Source of the DNA: Larkinella terrae
GTDB taxonomy: Bacteria; Bacteroidota; Bacteroidia; Cytophagales; Spirosomataceae
DNA: 64,000 nt
Direction: 5' to 3'
NCBI RefSeq assembly: GCF_009668025.1
Contig: NZ_WJXZ01000012.1
Location: 62,001 to 126,000, forward strand
Numbering within the stretch: position 1 is the stretch's first letter; each line of letters begins with the position of its first letter. The translations under genes and the position numbers were made by a program. Shown here piece after piece: positions 51,071 to 59,974 of the stretch. Under the pieces are notes generated by a model. That model was not told where the DNA came from, did no database searches, and saw only the letters and a list, made by a program, of their open reading frames with translations.

Positions 51071-51832
51071 ATGTCATTGAAATCGGAAGAGGACCTGTCG
51101 GGTATGCAGCAGATCAGCGAAATTGTTGGCTCAACCCTTAAGCGCATGCAACAATATGCCCAACCGGGGATGTCGACGCTTGAATTAGATCACTACGGCC
51201 GACAGCTGCTGGAACAGCACGGTGCCCGATCGGCACCGAAGCTTGCCTACGGTTTTCCGGGCTGGACCTGTATCAGCATCAATGAAGAAGTCTGCCACGG
51301 CATTCCCTCGGCGAAACGGATTCTTCGGGAAGGCGATTTAGTCAATATCGATGTATCCGCCGAACGGAACGGCTATTGGTCAGATAATGGTGGCTCTTTC
51401 GTCCTGGGGCGGGATATTCATCAGCATAGCGCTTTGGTCGAGGCCTCGAAGCAAATCCTGGCTAAGGCCATTAGCCGCATCCGGGGGGGTGTACAACTGG
51501 CCGAGATTGGGCGCCTGATTGAAACGGAAGCCCGGCGCAGCGGTTACCGGGTCATTAAGAACCTGGCCGGACACGGAATTGGCCGGGGCCTGCACGAAGA
51601 ACCGCGCGAGATTCTTTGCTACTATGACCGGTCCAACAAAACACGTTTCCGAACGAACTCGGTGGTGGCGATTGAGACGTTTTTATCCACCAAAGCCACG
51701 TATGCGCAGGAAAAAGGAGATGGCTGGACCTTGATCGCCCGCGACAGCTTTGCCGTGCAGCATGAACAAACGATTGTCGTTACCGACAAACAACCGATCA
51801 TTCTGACGGCTGCGAACCAATTATGGGATTAA
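51071..51832 (+). CDS. map: Methionine aminopeptidase, type I
   Basis: This 253-residue metalloenzyme has the five metal ligands in order: Asp in NIDVSAERNGYWSDNGG (two), His in GHGIGRGLHEEP, Glu in VVAIETFL, and Glu in VQHEQTIVV. CISINEEVCHGIPS is the usual substrate-pocket strand. It removes N-terminal methionine from nascent proteins in the cytoplasm. The housekeeping map in Bacteroidota is normally in the ribosomal-protein cluster, so this isolated gene may be a second copy, which cannot be checked here. Confidence in the enzyme class is very high. Confidence 0.93.
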   Translation: MSLKSEEDLSGMQQISEIVGSTLKRMQQYAQPGMSTLELDHYGRQLLEQHGARSAPKLAYGFPGWTCISINEEVCHGIPSAKRILREGDLVNIDVSAERNGYWSDNGGSFVLGRDIHQHSALVEASKQILAKAISRIRGGVQLAEIGRLIETEARRSGYRVIKNLAGHGIGRGLHEEPREILCYYDRSNKTRFRTNSVVAIETFLSTKATYAQEKGDGWTLIARDSFAVQHEQTIVVTDKQPIILTAANQLWD

Positions 51833-52388
51833 CGTCGCGATTAACGCGTTAATAGAAGGAGTGAACACGGGTGATTGAACGTAACCAAAGGGCTTGACTT
51901 CCCTTTTCCGGTTGGCTTGTTACAAAAACCGGTTTTAAATTTTGCTTGTCTCCGGTTTTTCGGGAGCTTATTTGGAGTAAACCGAAAATTTTTAAAAAAT
52001 AATTTGGGGAAAATAAACTTTACTACGGCTTTTCTACTGAGCCTTGCTCTAGCTGAAAAACCGCTTCCGTCGGCGGCTCTCCGGGCCGTCCAACGATCGT
52101 CTTCACTCTCAATTTCCGGCCTTCCATCCACTATTACCAACCATCCATCACCCCCGGCTTGCGTCCTGCCAAATTGTCCTGTTCCTTGCAATATATAGGA
52201 TCGAAACCGGCTAGGATTGATTTTTGCAGTACAATTAAAACATTGCCGTTGAAATTTTTATTATCCGTACAATATTCTTTTCAAAGTCCTAACTGCCTGA
52301 TTTTATGAAACATCGCTATTCATACCACATCCGTATGTATTGAACCTGAGAAAAAAATGGATGCCATTTAATTTTCATTTGTAATTTT
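51833..52388. other. 556-base gap upstream of sigma factor, no convincing gene
   Basis: Both strands contain open frames of about 110 codons, but their proteins have odd composition and no recognisable pattern, so I do not call a gene. Nothing structured was identified. The AT-rich right end presumably holds the sigma-factor promoter. Confidence 0.45.
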
Positions 52389-53003
52389 ATGACGACGATG
52401 CCCGAAATTATGTCAGATACGCAACTCCAAGGGTATACAGACGAACAAAAGTACCAGGTCTTCAACAAGGAGTTCATGCCGCACATTGACTCCATGTACA
52501 ACTTTGCCTTTCGCCTGACGATGGACGAAGATGACGCGAACGATCTGGTGCAGGATACCTATTTAAAAGCCTTCCGCTTTATCTCATCTTTCGAACAGGG
52601 AACTAACGCGAAAGCGTGGTTGTTCCGCATTCTGAAGAACAGCTTCATCAACGATTATCGCAAGAAAAGTAAAGAACCTGCGAAAGTCGATTACCAGGAT
52701 GTAGAAACCACCTACAACTCCGATGAAGCAGCAGAAACCGAACACACCACGGATCTGAGGTTCGAAACAGTGCAGGATATGATTGGCGACGAGGTGGCTT
52801 CGGCCCTCAACTCGCTGCCGGTCGATTTCCGAACGGTTATTATTCTCTGTGACATCGAAGGATTCACGTATGAGGAAATGGCCAAGATTCTGGACATTCC
52901 AATCGGAACGGTTCGCTCACGGTTGCACCGCGCCCGGAATCTTCTGAAAGACAAGCTGAAAGAATACGCAGCTTCGATGGGGTACAACAAAAATGATGAA
53001 TAA
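52389..53003 (+). CDS. ECF-type RNA polymerase sigma factor
   Basis: This 204-residue sigma-70 family protein has region 2 (HIDSMYNFAFRLTMDEDDANDLVQDTYLKAFRF) and AWLFRILKNSFINDYRKK. An acidic linker follows, then region 4 (NSLPVDFRTVIILCDIEGFTYEEMAKILDIPIGTVRSRLHRAR). Regions 1.1 and 3 are absent, as in ECF factors. The next gene encodes a small zinc-binding anti-sigma-type protein 84 bases downstream, so this is a sigma/anti-sigma pair. The regulon is unknown; linkage to gmk and nadD recurs in related genomes as far as I recall. Confidence 0.92.
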   Translation: MTTMPEIMSDTQLQGYTDEQKYQVFNKEFMPHIDSMYNFAFRLTMDEDDANDLVQDTYLKAFRFISSFEQGTNAKAWLFRILKNSFINDYRKKSKEPAKVDYQDVETTYNSDEAAETEHTTDLRFETVQDMIGDEVASALNSLPVDFRTVIILCDIEGFTYEEMAKILDIPIGTVRSRLHRARNLLKDKLKEYAASMGYNKNDE

Positions 53004-53087
53004 CTGAAACTTTTTGGGATAGATACTTGGTTAATAGGTTAGTCTATATATTGTATAACAATTTCTGGAATAAATTAAATTTTTCCA

Positions 53088-53387
53088 ATGTCAGGCACAT
53101 TGCATTCATCGACTACGGTTGGTATGGAGGGTAGGCAAACGACTACCCCCAAGAAAGAAAGCTGCGATCAACAGGCTAAATGCCTGAAACGGATTCAGTC
53201 GATTCTGGACGGGGGAGCCACCGATGAAGAAAAACAGTATTTCAAGGATCATATTGAAGTTTGCCAGCCGTGCATCGATATGTATCACCTTGAAAAGTGT
53301 ATCAAGGAAGCCCTTCAGGGCAAAGTTGAGAAAAAGTGCTGCCCCGAGAAGATTGCAGCCGCTATTCAGGCAGAAATTACTAAATAA
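53088..53387 (+). CDS. Zinc-binding anti-sigma factor-like protein
   Basis: This 99-residue protein has CDQQAKCLKRIQSILDGGATDEEKQYFKDHIEVCQPCIDMYHLEKCIKEAL. The H-x(3)-C-x(2)-C motif (in HIEVCQPC) is that of ZAS-type anti-sigma factors, and an EKKCCPEKI pair is at the end. There is no membrane helix, so it is a soluble, possibly redox-sensing partner of the upstream ECF sigma factor. The N-terminal 25 residues are low complexity. It precedes gmk by 6 bases. Confidence 0.8.
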   Translation: MSGTLHSSTTVGMEGRQTTTPKKESCDQQAKCLKRIQSILDGGATDEEKQYFKDHIEVCQPCIDMYHLEKCIKEALQGKVEKKCCPEKIAAAIQAEITK

Positions 53388-53393
53388 GCGGTT

Positions 53394-53993
53394 TTGGAAG
53401 GCAAACTGATCATTTTTTCGGCTCCCTCCGGTTCAGGTAAAACCACCATTGTCAGGCACTTACTTGCCACTAATTCGAATCTGGGTTTTTCGATTTCCGC
53501 CTGTACCCGCGACCGCCGGGGCCGCGCTGAACAAAACGGCAAAGACTACTACTTTCTGACTCCCGAAGATTTTAAGGAAAAAATTGACAACGACGAATTC
53601 GTCGAGTGGGAAGAGGTGTATGTCGGTGCGTTCTACGGAACGCTGAAATCGGAGATCGAGCGCGTCTGGCGCAGCGGCAAACACGTGTTGTTCGATGTGG
53701 ACGTGCAGGGCGGTTTGAAGCTTAAAAAATACTATGGCGACAAAGCGCTGGCGATTTTTGTAAAAGTGCCCGACGAAGAAACGCTCCGGGAACGCCTGCT
53801 GGGACGAGGTACCGAAACCGAGGACAGCCTGTCGAAACGGCTGTTTAAAGTCCACTTCGAAATGAGTTTTCAGGACCAGTTCGACGTCATTCTGGTCAAC
53901 GATGAGCTGGAAAGCACACTAAAAAAGGCCCAGAAACTGACGGATGATTTCCTGCAAAACGACATCATTCCGAAAAAGGCAACCGTCGTATAA
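53394..53993 (+). CDS. gmk: Guanylate kinase
   Basis: This 199-residue enzyme phosphorylates GMP to GDP. The P-loop APSGSGKTT, the GMP-binding [41 protein letters not shown] and [16 protein letters not shown] are all typical. The start is TTG at 53394 (encoding the Met before [10 protein letters not shown]). No ATG exists at the right place and the codon lies 6 bases after the anti-sigma stop. The gene is followed by nadD after 30 bases. Confidence 0.95.
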   Translation: MEGKLIIFSAPSGSGKTTIVRHLLATNSNLGFSISACTRDRRGRAEQNGKDYYFLTPEDFKEKIDNDEFVEWEEVYVGAFYGTLKSEIERVWRSGKHVLFDVDVQGGLKLKKYYGDKALAIFVKVPDEETLRERLLGRGTETEDSLSKRLFKVHFEMSFQDQFDVILVNDELESTLKKAQKLTDDFLQNDIIPKKATVV

Positions 53994-54023
53994 CCGGGTG
54001 GTTAGCGTGAAACCATTCCGCTC

Positions 54024-54596
54024 ATGAAAATTGGCTTGTTTTTTGGCTCCTTCAACCCGGTTCACATTGGGCACCTGATTATTGCCAATACGATGGCCAC
54101 CACGACCGATCTGGAGCAGGTCTGGTTTGTGGTTTCTCCGCAAAATCCGTTCAAAAAAAACAAAAGCCTGCTGCACGAGTTCGATCGCATCGACCTGGTG
54201 GAGCGGGCTATTGCCGATAATTCGAAACTCAAAGCGACCGACATCGAGTTTTCGATGCCCCGCCCCAGTTACACGATCGATACGCTCACCCGGCTTCAGG
54301 AAAAGTACCCGCAGCACCAGTTTAAGCTCATCATCGGTGGTGACAATCTGGCCCAGTTTCCCAACTGGAAGAACTACGAAAAAATTCTGGAGTATTTCGG
54401 CCTGTACGTCTACCCCCGCCCCGACAGCGAACCCAGTCCACTGGAGCAACACCCCAACGTCCGGTTTGTGCAGGCCCCGTTGCTGGATATATCCGCGACG
54501 TTTATCCGCGATTGCCTCAAAAATAACCGCTCGATTCGCTACCTGGTGCCGGATGTGATCGGTGAAATTATTGAGCGAAAGAAGTTTTATCTGTAA
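54024..54596 (+). CDS. nadD: Nicotinate-nucleotide adenylyltransferase
   Basis: This 190-residue enzyme of NAD biosynthesis shows GLFFGSFNPVHIGHLIIA (nucleotide-binding G-x-F-[ND]-P-x-H-x-G-H). VWFVVSPQNPFKKN, PRPSYTIDTL, IIGGDNLAQFPNW and ISATFIRDCLKNNRSIRYLVPD (ISSTxIR motif) follow. It converts nicotinate mononucleotide to deamido-NAD. It is co-directional with gmk at 30 bases, so probably transcribed together. Confidence 0.95.
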   Translation: MKIGLFFGSFNPVHIGHLIIANTMATTTDLEQVWFVVSPQNPFKKNKSLLHEFDRIDLVERAIADNSKLKATDIEFSMPRPSYTIDTLTRLQEKYPQHQFKLIIGGDNLAQFPNWKNYEKILEYFGLYVYPRPDSEPSPLEQHPNVRFVQAPLLDISATFIRDCLKNNRSIRYLVPDVIGEIIERKKFYL

Positions 54597-54661
54597 CCCC
54601 GCTGGCAGAAAAGTCTGATTTCGCCGGTTTGTACTCGGCGGTTTTTACTGACACGGGTCTG

Positions 54662-55225
54662 TCAGCGAATGGTGCTGCGGATTCGGCTGAGATGGCGCGG
54701 TGTGACGCCCAGGATCGACGCCAGGTATTGCAGCGGAATCTGCTGTAAAAGGTGGGGTTCGTTTTTGAGCATTTTCGCGTAGCGCTGCTCGGCGGTAAGG
54801 GCAATCAGATCGTGGCGGCTGGCGTCAATACCGCAAATCGAATGCTCCAGTAAATTGATGTAAAAATCCTTGAATTTTGGTATTTCGTTGACCAGCCTTT
54901 TGAGATTTGGCTTGCTGATCATGCTCATGCTTCCGTCCGTTAAAGCCCGGACATTCTCGAGCGCGGGCGCTTCGCTGACAAAACTTAATACCGACGCAAA
55001 AAATGTATTTTCGATGGAAATATAAGTCGTTATTTCTTCGCCATCTTTCAATACGTAATACTGAAACATTCCGCTTTCCACAAAACCGATGTGTCGGCTC
55101 GTTTTACCTTCCTCAACAACCCGATCGTTTTTCCTGAATACGTGAAGCTCGAATGCGCTCAGAATTTTGTCCAGATCGTCTCCCGAAAAACCCATTTTTT
55201 CAAAGTTTTTTTTCAGCTTTTCCAT
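54662..55225 (-). CDS. Crp/Fnr-family transcriptional regulator
   Basis: This 187-residue protein has an N-terminal cyclic-nucleotide-binding-type beta-barrel (FRKNDRVVEEGKTSRHIGFVESGMFQYYVLKDGEEITTYIS). A dimer helix and a short C-terminal HTH (IPLQYLASILGVTPRHLSRIRSTIR) follow. The HTH end is truncated compared with canonical Crp, typical of many Bacteroidota Crp/Fnr-like regulators. The cNMP pocket is not conserved, so ligand is unknown. It is convergent with nadD and stands alone. Confidence 0.88.
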   Translation of the reverse strand: MEKLKKNFEKMGFSGDDLDKILSAFELHVFRKNDRVVEEGKTSRHIGFVESGMFQYYVLKDGEEITTYISIENTFFASVLSFVSEAPALENVRALTDGSMSMISKPNLKRLVNEIPKFKDFYINLLEHSICGIDASRHDLIALTAEQRYAKMLKNEPHLLQQIPLQYLASILGVTPRHLSRIRSTIR

Positions 55226-55294
55226 AAGACGGTTTTCGTAGTAAAGACGTATTTATAGGCAGGTTCTGTGGTTTAAATCGATCGTGTTTCGCGG

Positions 55295-55636
55295 TTATTT
55301 TTTCTTTTTAGACGCTTTAGCGTGTTTATTAAAATCCAGTGACAGGTTAATCCAATAGTCAAAATCCGCCTGGGTTCTCAGTCCCGTATCATCCACCAGA
55401 ATGTAGCCAATCATCGGCCGATTCGTGAAATCCATCGTTCGGGCTCCGGTTTTTTCGACCAGCGTTTCGTGTTGAGCCGGATCGATCCGACACATGAGTT
55501 CGTCCTTGATGATTCCGACGCACATCTTGTCGTTATACATCACCACCAAACCGCCCATCATTTCTTTTTCTTCCACATTGGGCAGCTCGGCAAATCGTTC
55601 CCGAATCCGGTTTGCTAACTTTTCATTGTAGGCCAT
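55295..55636 (-). CDS. TfoX N-terminal domain protein
   Basis: This 113-residue protein begins YNEKLANRIRERFAELPNVEEKEMMGGLVVMYNDKMCVGII, the TfoX-N (Sxy-like) pattern with M-x-G-G. It continues KDELMCRIDPAQHETLVEKTGARTMDFTNRPMIGYILV and a lysine-rich end (KHAKASKKKK). TfoX-N proteins are small alpha-beta domains; the TfoX competence role is not established for stand-alone members. Function unknown. Confidence 0.85.
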   Translation of the reverse strand: MAYNEKLANRIRERFAELPNVEEKEMMGGLVVMYNDKMCVGIIKDELMCRIDPAQHETLVEKTGARTMDFTNRPMIGYILVDDTGLRTQADFDYWINLSLDFNKHAKASKKKK

Positions 55637-55782
55637 AATCGGAATAAAGTCATAAAACCGTTGATAAGTAAGTGCATAAACTTACTTGAAATGCCTGAAT
55701 TTAAGACCGGTTTTTGCCTGATTAATTCGTCGGCTTTTGAGCTAAAACCGGTGATGCGGTTTCATTGAAGAAGAAGCAATAA

Positions 55783-56217
55783 CTAAGGTCGCCCGCGCTG
55801 AAACGTAATTTCCGTTACCAAACCGATGGCGCTGATGCGCAACGCCACCGAGCGGCTGTCGGTTTTCACTTTGGGGTCCTGGCAGTGAGCGCCGGGTTCG
55901 AGGAAATAAATATAGAATTTCTGGTTGCGATCGTCCAGTTGTTCGCTGTCCGGCCGACCCAGTATTTTGGCCACTTCGTTCGCCGACTGACCTTTCAGTT
56001 CCTGTCGAACGATCTTAAAATCATCGATCTGTGCCGTCCTGATGCCCTGACAACCACCCCGGTCGCCCCGCCATTTGAGCAAATCCAGGTCGCCAATCCG
56101 ATCCGGTGGAGGGGAGCAGCTTGAGGCAATGAATAATGAATAATGAACAATAAATAATGAAAGGAAAAACCGGCGGCTCAGTTTTGATCTACGCGCTGTT
56201 AATTGTTCATTGTTCAT
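55783..56217 (-). CDS. Small lipoprotein, BamE/SmpA-like fold possible
   Basis: In this 144-residue protein a signal segment (about 13-33) ends in a lipobox-like IASSC. Part of that segment (FIVHYSLFI) is encoded by the heptamer repeat. The body has a helix-strand pattern with LKGQSANEVAKILGRPDSEQLDDRNQKFYIYFLEPG, which resembles the short-repeat (SmpA/OmlA, BamE) style, but no firm family. Its start overlaps the stop of the M28 gene by 4 bases (ATGA) inside the repeat. The repeat thus supplies part of the export signal. Confidence 0.65.
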   Translation of the reverse strand: MNNEQLTARRSKLSRRFFLSLFIVHYSLFIASSCSPPPDRIGDLDLLKWRGDRGGCQGIRTAQIDDFKIVRQELKGQSANEVAKILGRPDSEQLDDRNQKFYIYFLEPGAHCQDPKVKTDSRSVALRISAIGLVTEITFQRGRP

Positions 56218-56233
56218 TGTTCATTATATATTG
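56128..56233. repeat. Second inverted heptamer array
   Basis: The left arm at 56128-56162 is five 7-base units: AATGAAT twice, AATGAAC, AATAAAT, AATGAAA. The right arm at 56199-56233 is TTAATTG, TTCATTG twice, TTCATTA, TATATTG. The arms are inverted and sit at the junction of two same-strand genes, providing the ATGA stop/start overlap. Confidence 0.8.
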
Positions 56234-57212
56234 TTTGCAGCAACACCTGGCCGACGGCTTTGAGCGTGCTGCGGTCGATGTTGTCCATGTCGTCGTGGGC
56301 GGTGTGCCAGTCTTTGAAGAAACTGCCGGATTCGACTTTCAGGTGAATGATATCGACCATCGGGATTTTCCCGACCCGATTGACCGGCAAATGGTCGTCG
56401 GTAATGGCCGGACCCGACTGGCCCGTATCGACGAAATACTGGTTGTAGCCCATGCTACTGGCGGTTTCCCAAATCCGGTTGGTGACGGTTGGGGCATATT
56501 GCATCGAGTTGCCTTCCTTGAGAAACGTCGCTCCTTTCGCGCCGACCATGTCCAGCAAAACACCGTAATAGGCCGCATAACCCGGTTTGTGTTTGTTAGC
56601 CGCCCAGTATTGCGACCCCAGGCAAAAACCGCCGTATTCGTCTTTCGCCAGTTCGGAATTCCCCCAATCCTCGGCATCGAAGAAAATAAAATCAATGCCA
56701 ACATCCGGTTTGGTTCCGGCTTTTTGAATCGTACGGGCCATTTCGAGCAAAATTCCAACGCCACTGGCACCGTCGTTAGCACCCAAAACCGGTTTGGTTT
56801 TCACCAGGCTATCCTGATCGGAAAACGGGCGCGAATCCCAGTGCGAAGCCAGCACAATACGCTTGGCCGCCTGCGGATTGATGCTGCCGATGATGTTGCG
56901 GGCGTTCAGTTTCAGGTTGTCGTAGGTGGTCGCCGTAAAGTTTTGCACCGTCACTTCGCAACCGAATGCCTTCAGCGACGCAATCAGGTAGTCGCCACAA
57001 CGCCGGTGCGCATCCGTATTGGGTACCCGTGGGCCAAACGCGACCTGCTTTTCAACGTACGAATAAGCCGAATCGGCGTTAAAAGCCGGAGCCGTCACCG
57101 TTTTGACTTCGGTGGCCTGGCTTTCCTGCTGATCCTTTTTTTTGCTCTTACAGGCGCTGACGGTAATCACCGCAGCCAGCCAAAAGAGAACGATGGTCCT
57201 GTTTAGGCGCAT
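56214..57212 (-). CDS. M28-family peptidase, lipoprotein
   Basis: This 332-residue protein has a signal peptide with a lipobox-like VSAC at about residue 21 and a charged start. The M28 zinc-aminopeptidase fold follows: IVLASHWDSRPF (His/Asp ligands), GANDGASGVGILLEMAR (Asp/Asn and Glu region), DFIFFDAEDWGN (Glu-Asp). The late part has SGPAITDDHLPVN and IPMVDIIHLK. It matches the glutaminyl-peptide cyclotransferase-like/M28 group common in Bacteroidota and should act in the periplasm. It shares the 4-base overlap with the following lipoprotein, inside the heptamer array. Confidence 0.88.
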   Translation of the reverse strand: MRLNRTIVLFWLAAVITVSACKSKKKDQQESQATEVKTVTAPAFNADSAYSYVEKQVAFGPRVPNTDAHRRCGDYLIASLKAFGCEVTVQNFTATTYDNLKLNARNIIGSINPQAAKRIVLASHWDSRPFSDQDSLVKTKPVLGANDGASGVGILLEMARTIQKAGTKPDVGIDFIFFDAEDWGNSELAKDEYGGFCLGSQYWAANKHKPGYAAYYGVLLDMVGAKGATFLKEGNSMQYAPTVTNRIWETASSMGYNQYFVDTGQSGPAITDDHLPVNRVGKIPMVDIIHLKVESGSFFKDWHTAHDDMDNIDRSTLKAVGQVLLQTIYNEQ

Positions 57213-57230
57213 ATTCTACCGATAAGTTGA

Positions 57231-58730
57231 CTATTCTTCGTAAGCCCAGTCGATCCGGTGCTTCATATCTTTGATCGCCAGCCCCTGCGCCTTGAAATAG
57301 GAACGGACCTGATCGACCTTATTGTACTGCTTCTGCTCTTTATATTCCCGATATAACGTCAGCATGCCGTCTAAAACCGCACTGCTCTCCGTTTTTTCTT
57401 CGATCAGCCCCAGAACGCTTTCCATAAACTGGACGAACGAGTCTTTCAACTGATTGAAAACATCCTCTCCCAATGCCGCCGGCTGAAGTTGGTTCAGATA
57501 CAGCATATTGACGTATTTCAGTAACGCAAATAACTGGGCAATTCCAACGGCCGTGTTCAAATCGTCGTTCAGGGCGCCGTAGAAATCGTCGATGGCTTTC
57601 TGAATTTCCTGCTGTTTTTTTTCATCGACCGCAACGTCGTCCGCGGCTGTGTAGGTCAGCATCTTCGCAATCCGCAAACCGTTCGCCAGTCGTTTGTATC
57701 CTTTGTGGGCGGCTTTCAGTGCTTCGTTCGAAAAATCGAGCGTGCTCCGGTAATGCGACTGCAACATAAAAAACCGCACCGTCATCGGGCTGTACGGCTG
57801 TTCGAGCAGGTGGTGGGTGCCCGCAACCAGTTCCGAAGGCAGAAAGGAATTCCCCAGCGATTTCGACATTTTCTGGCCGTTTACCGTCAGCATGTTGGAG
57901 TGCATCCAGTAGCGCGCCGGTTCTTTGCCGTAAATGCTTTGCCCCTGCGCCACCTCGCATTCGTGGTGCGGAAATTTCAAATCCATTCCCCCGCCGTGGA
58001 TATCAAATTGTTTACCCAAATACTTGGTACTCATGCAGGTACATTCCAGGTGCCAGCCCGGAAAACCGTTGCTCCAGGGCGATGGCCACCGCATGAGGTG
58101 ATCGGGAGCGGCTTTTTTCCAGAGCGCAAAATCCAGCGGATTTCGTTTTTCGGATTGCCCGTCCAGATCGCGGGTTTCGTTCAGTAAATCTTCCAGAATG
58201 CGACCGGACAATTTGCCGTAATTGCCGCCTTCCTGGTTGTATTGCATGATGTCGAAATAAACCGACCCGTTCGATTCGTACGCCAGCCCCTTGTCGATCA
58301 ACGCCCCAACGGCTTCAATCTGCTCCACCATGTGGCCGGTTGCGGTTGGTTCGATGCTGGGCGACAGCAGGTTAAACATCGCGGTTACGGAGTGAAAATC
58401 ATTCGTATACCGCTGGACAATCTCCATCGGTTCGATTTTCTCCAGCTTCGCCATCCGCCCGATTTTATCCTCGCCGTCGTCGCCGTCGCCCACGAGGTGG
58501 CCCACATCCGTGATGTTGCGGACGTACCGAACTTTATAACCGATGTGCGTCAGATACCGGAACAGGGTGTCGAAGGTCAGAAAGGTGCGAACATTTCCTA
58601 AATGCACATAATTATAAACCGTTGGTCCACAAACGTATAAGCCTACATAAGGCGAAATCAGCGGTACAAACAGTTCTTTCCGGCGGGTAAGCGTATTGTA
58701 TAATTTCAGCGGTTGTGTCGGTGTTGTCAT
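57231..58730 (-). CDS. cysS: Cysteinyl-tRNA synthetase
   Basis: This 499-residue class I synthetase has the HIGH-type HLGN at 43-46, zinc ligand Cys34 in [13 protein letters not shown], and W-H-x-E-C-x-x-M in the [17 protein letters not shown] segment. [19 protein letters not shown] and KMSKSLGN near residue 285 follow. The C-terminal helical domain is complete. It charges tRNA-Cys; essential gene. It is oriented away from the PfkB gene. Confidence 0.96.
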   Translation of the reverse strand: MTTPTQPLKLYNTLTRRKELFVPLISPYVGLYVCGPTVYNYVHLGNVRTFLTFDTLFRYLTHIGYKVRYVRNITDVGHLVGDGDDGEDKIGRMAKLEKIEPMEIVQRYTNDFHSVTAMFNLLSPSIEPTATGHMVEQIEAVGALIDKGLAYESNGSVYFDIMQYNQEGGNYGKLSGRILEDLLNETRDLDGQSEKRNPLDFALWKKAAPDHLMRWPSPWSNGFPGWHLECTCMSTKYLGKQFDIHGGGMDLKFPHHECEVAQGQSIYGKEPARYWMHSNMLTVNGQKMSKSLGNSFLPSELVAGTHHLLEQPYSPMTVRFFMLQSHYRSTLDFSNEALKAAHKGYKRLANGLRIAKMLTYTAADDVAVDEKKQQEIQKAIDDFYGALNDDLNTAVGIAQLFALLKYVNMLYLNQLQPAALGEDVFNQLKDSFVQFMESVLGLIEEKTESSAVLDGMLTLYREYKEQKQYNKVDQVRSYFKAQGLAIKDMKHRIDWAYEE

Positions 58731-58944
58731 CCTTCAATCGGTCGATCCGCTCCTGCGGTCATTTTCGAGCCACAAATCTACACAATGTTCGTCGGAAGTC
58801 AGCGCATTGTGACAAGTGGCAAATGCTGTACTTTTCCTATCTTCGCACCTTCATGTCAACACCGTACCAACGGATTATGTTGGTAAGTTTGTTCATTTTC
58901 CTTTAGTTTACCATTTCAATTTACACTGTATTTACCCCATCAGC

Positions 58945-59862
58945 ATGAGTTTGTTAACAGTTGGTTCAGTGGCTTTCGACGCGCTGGAAACTCCTTTTGG
59001 TAAAACCGATAAAATCATCGGTGGAGCCGCCACGTACATTACGCTGTCAGCATCGTATTTTACGAATGAAAATAATCTGGTAGCCGTCGTCGGCGACGAT
59101 TTTCCGCAGGAAATGATCGACATTCTCAAAGATCACGGCGTCGATACAACAGGGCTGGAAATCCGCCCCGGCGAAAAGACGTTTTTCTGGTCGGGCAAAT
59201 ACCACAACGACATGAATTCGCGGGACACGGTGGATGTTCAGCTGAATGTCATGGAGAATTTCAACCCGATTATCCCTGAACAATACAAAAACTGCGAGTT
59301 TCTGATGCTGGGCAATACCGCCCCCGCGATCCAGAAAATGGTCATCGAGCGGTTGCCAAACCGTCCGAAACTGATCATGCTCGATACGATGAATTTCTGG
59401 ATGGACGTCGCCTGGGACGACCTGATGGAAGTGATCAAGCTGGTGGACGTCCTGACAGTCAACGACGAAGAAGCGCGTCAGTTATCCAAACAATATTCGC
59501 TCGTGAAAGCCGCAGCCGTCATTCAGTCGATGGGCCCCAAAACCGTTATTATCAAAAAAGGTGAACACGGCGCACTGCTTTTCAACGGCGACAGCATCTT
59601 TTTTGCCCCGGCCCTGCCGCTGGAGGAAGTGTTCGACCCCACCGGCGCGGGCGACACGTTTGCGGGCGGTTTTATCGGGTATCTGGCCAGCACCAACGAT
59701 GTGTCGTTCAACAACATGAAGCGCGGCATCATTTACGGCTCGGCAATGGCCTCTTTCTGCGTCGAGAAATTCGGTGCCGAGCGGCTTTTCAACCTGACAA
59801 CCGACGAAATCAACGAGCGCGTCGCGAAATTTGTGCAGCTGTCGGCCTTTGAAATCGCCTAA
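58945..59862 (+). CDS. PfkB-family sugar/nucleoside kinase
   Basis: This 305-residue protein starts MSLLTVGSVAFDALETPFGK, with the first PfkB signature GGAATYITLSASYFTNENNLVAVVGDDF in pieces. The second is DPTGAGDTFAGGF at 231-243, with Asp237 as catalytic base. The family phosphorylates sugars or nucleosides with ATP. The ATG at 58945 is preferred to the longer open frame beginning at 58816, because the family begins with this strand. Substrate unknown. It is followed by a long inverted repeat. Confidence 0.88.
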   Translation: MSLLTVGSVAFDALETPFGKTDKIIGGAATYITLSASYFTNENNLVAVVGDDFPQEMIDILKDHGVDTTGLEIRPGEKTFFWSGKYHNDMNSRDTVDVQLNVMENFNPIIPEQYKNCEFLMLGNTAPAIQKMVIERLPNRPKLIMLDTMNFWMDVAWDDLMEVIKLVDVLTVNDEEARQLSKQYSLVKAAAVIQSMGPKTVIIKKGEHGALLFNGDSIFFAPALPLEEVFDPTGAGDTFAGGFIGYLASTNDVSFNNMKRGIIYGSAMASFCVEKFGAERLFNLTTDEINERVAKFVQLSAFEIA

Positions 59863-59866
59863 ATTT

Positions 59867-59974
59867 CTGAACCGGGATTCCGCGGATTAAAGGATTAACC
59901 AGGATTGCTTCCGCTGTTTTTTAATCCGAAGGATAATTCCCTTTAATCCTTTAATCCGTGGAATCCCGGTTCAG
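59867..59974. repeat. 32-bp inverted repeat between convergent genes
   Basis: Arms 59867-59898 and 59943-59974 differ at one position that would still allow a G-U pair. Short copies of GGATTAAAGGATTAA-like units occur in the loop. The right arm overlaps the last 9 codons and stop of the DUF4886-type gene. Confidence 0.8.

Noticed and set aside
51875-52198. 107- and 116-codon open frames on opposite strands in the gap before the sigma factor
   Set aside because: Neither shows domain, signal peptide or sensible composition; both are consistent with chance.
56157-57206. Plus-strand open frame (349 codons) over the M28 gene
   Set aside because: Antisense to a complete M28 peptidase with signal peptide; no recognisable motif.
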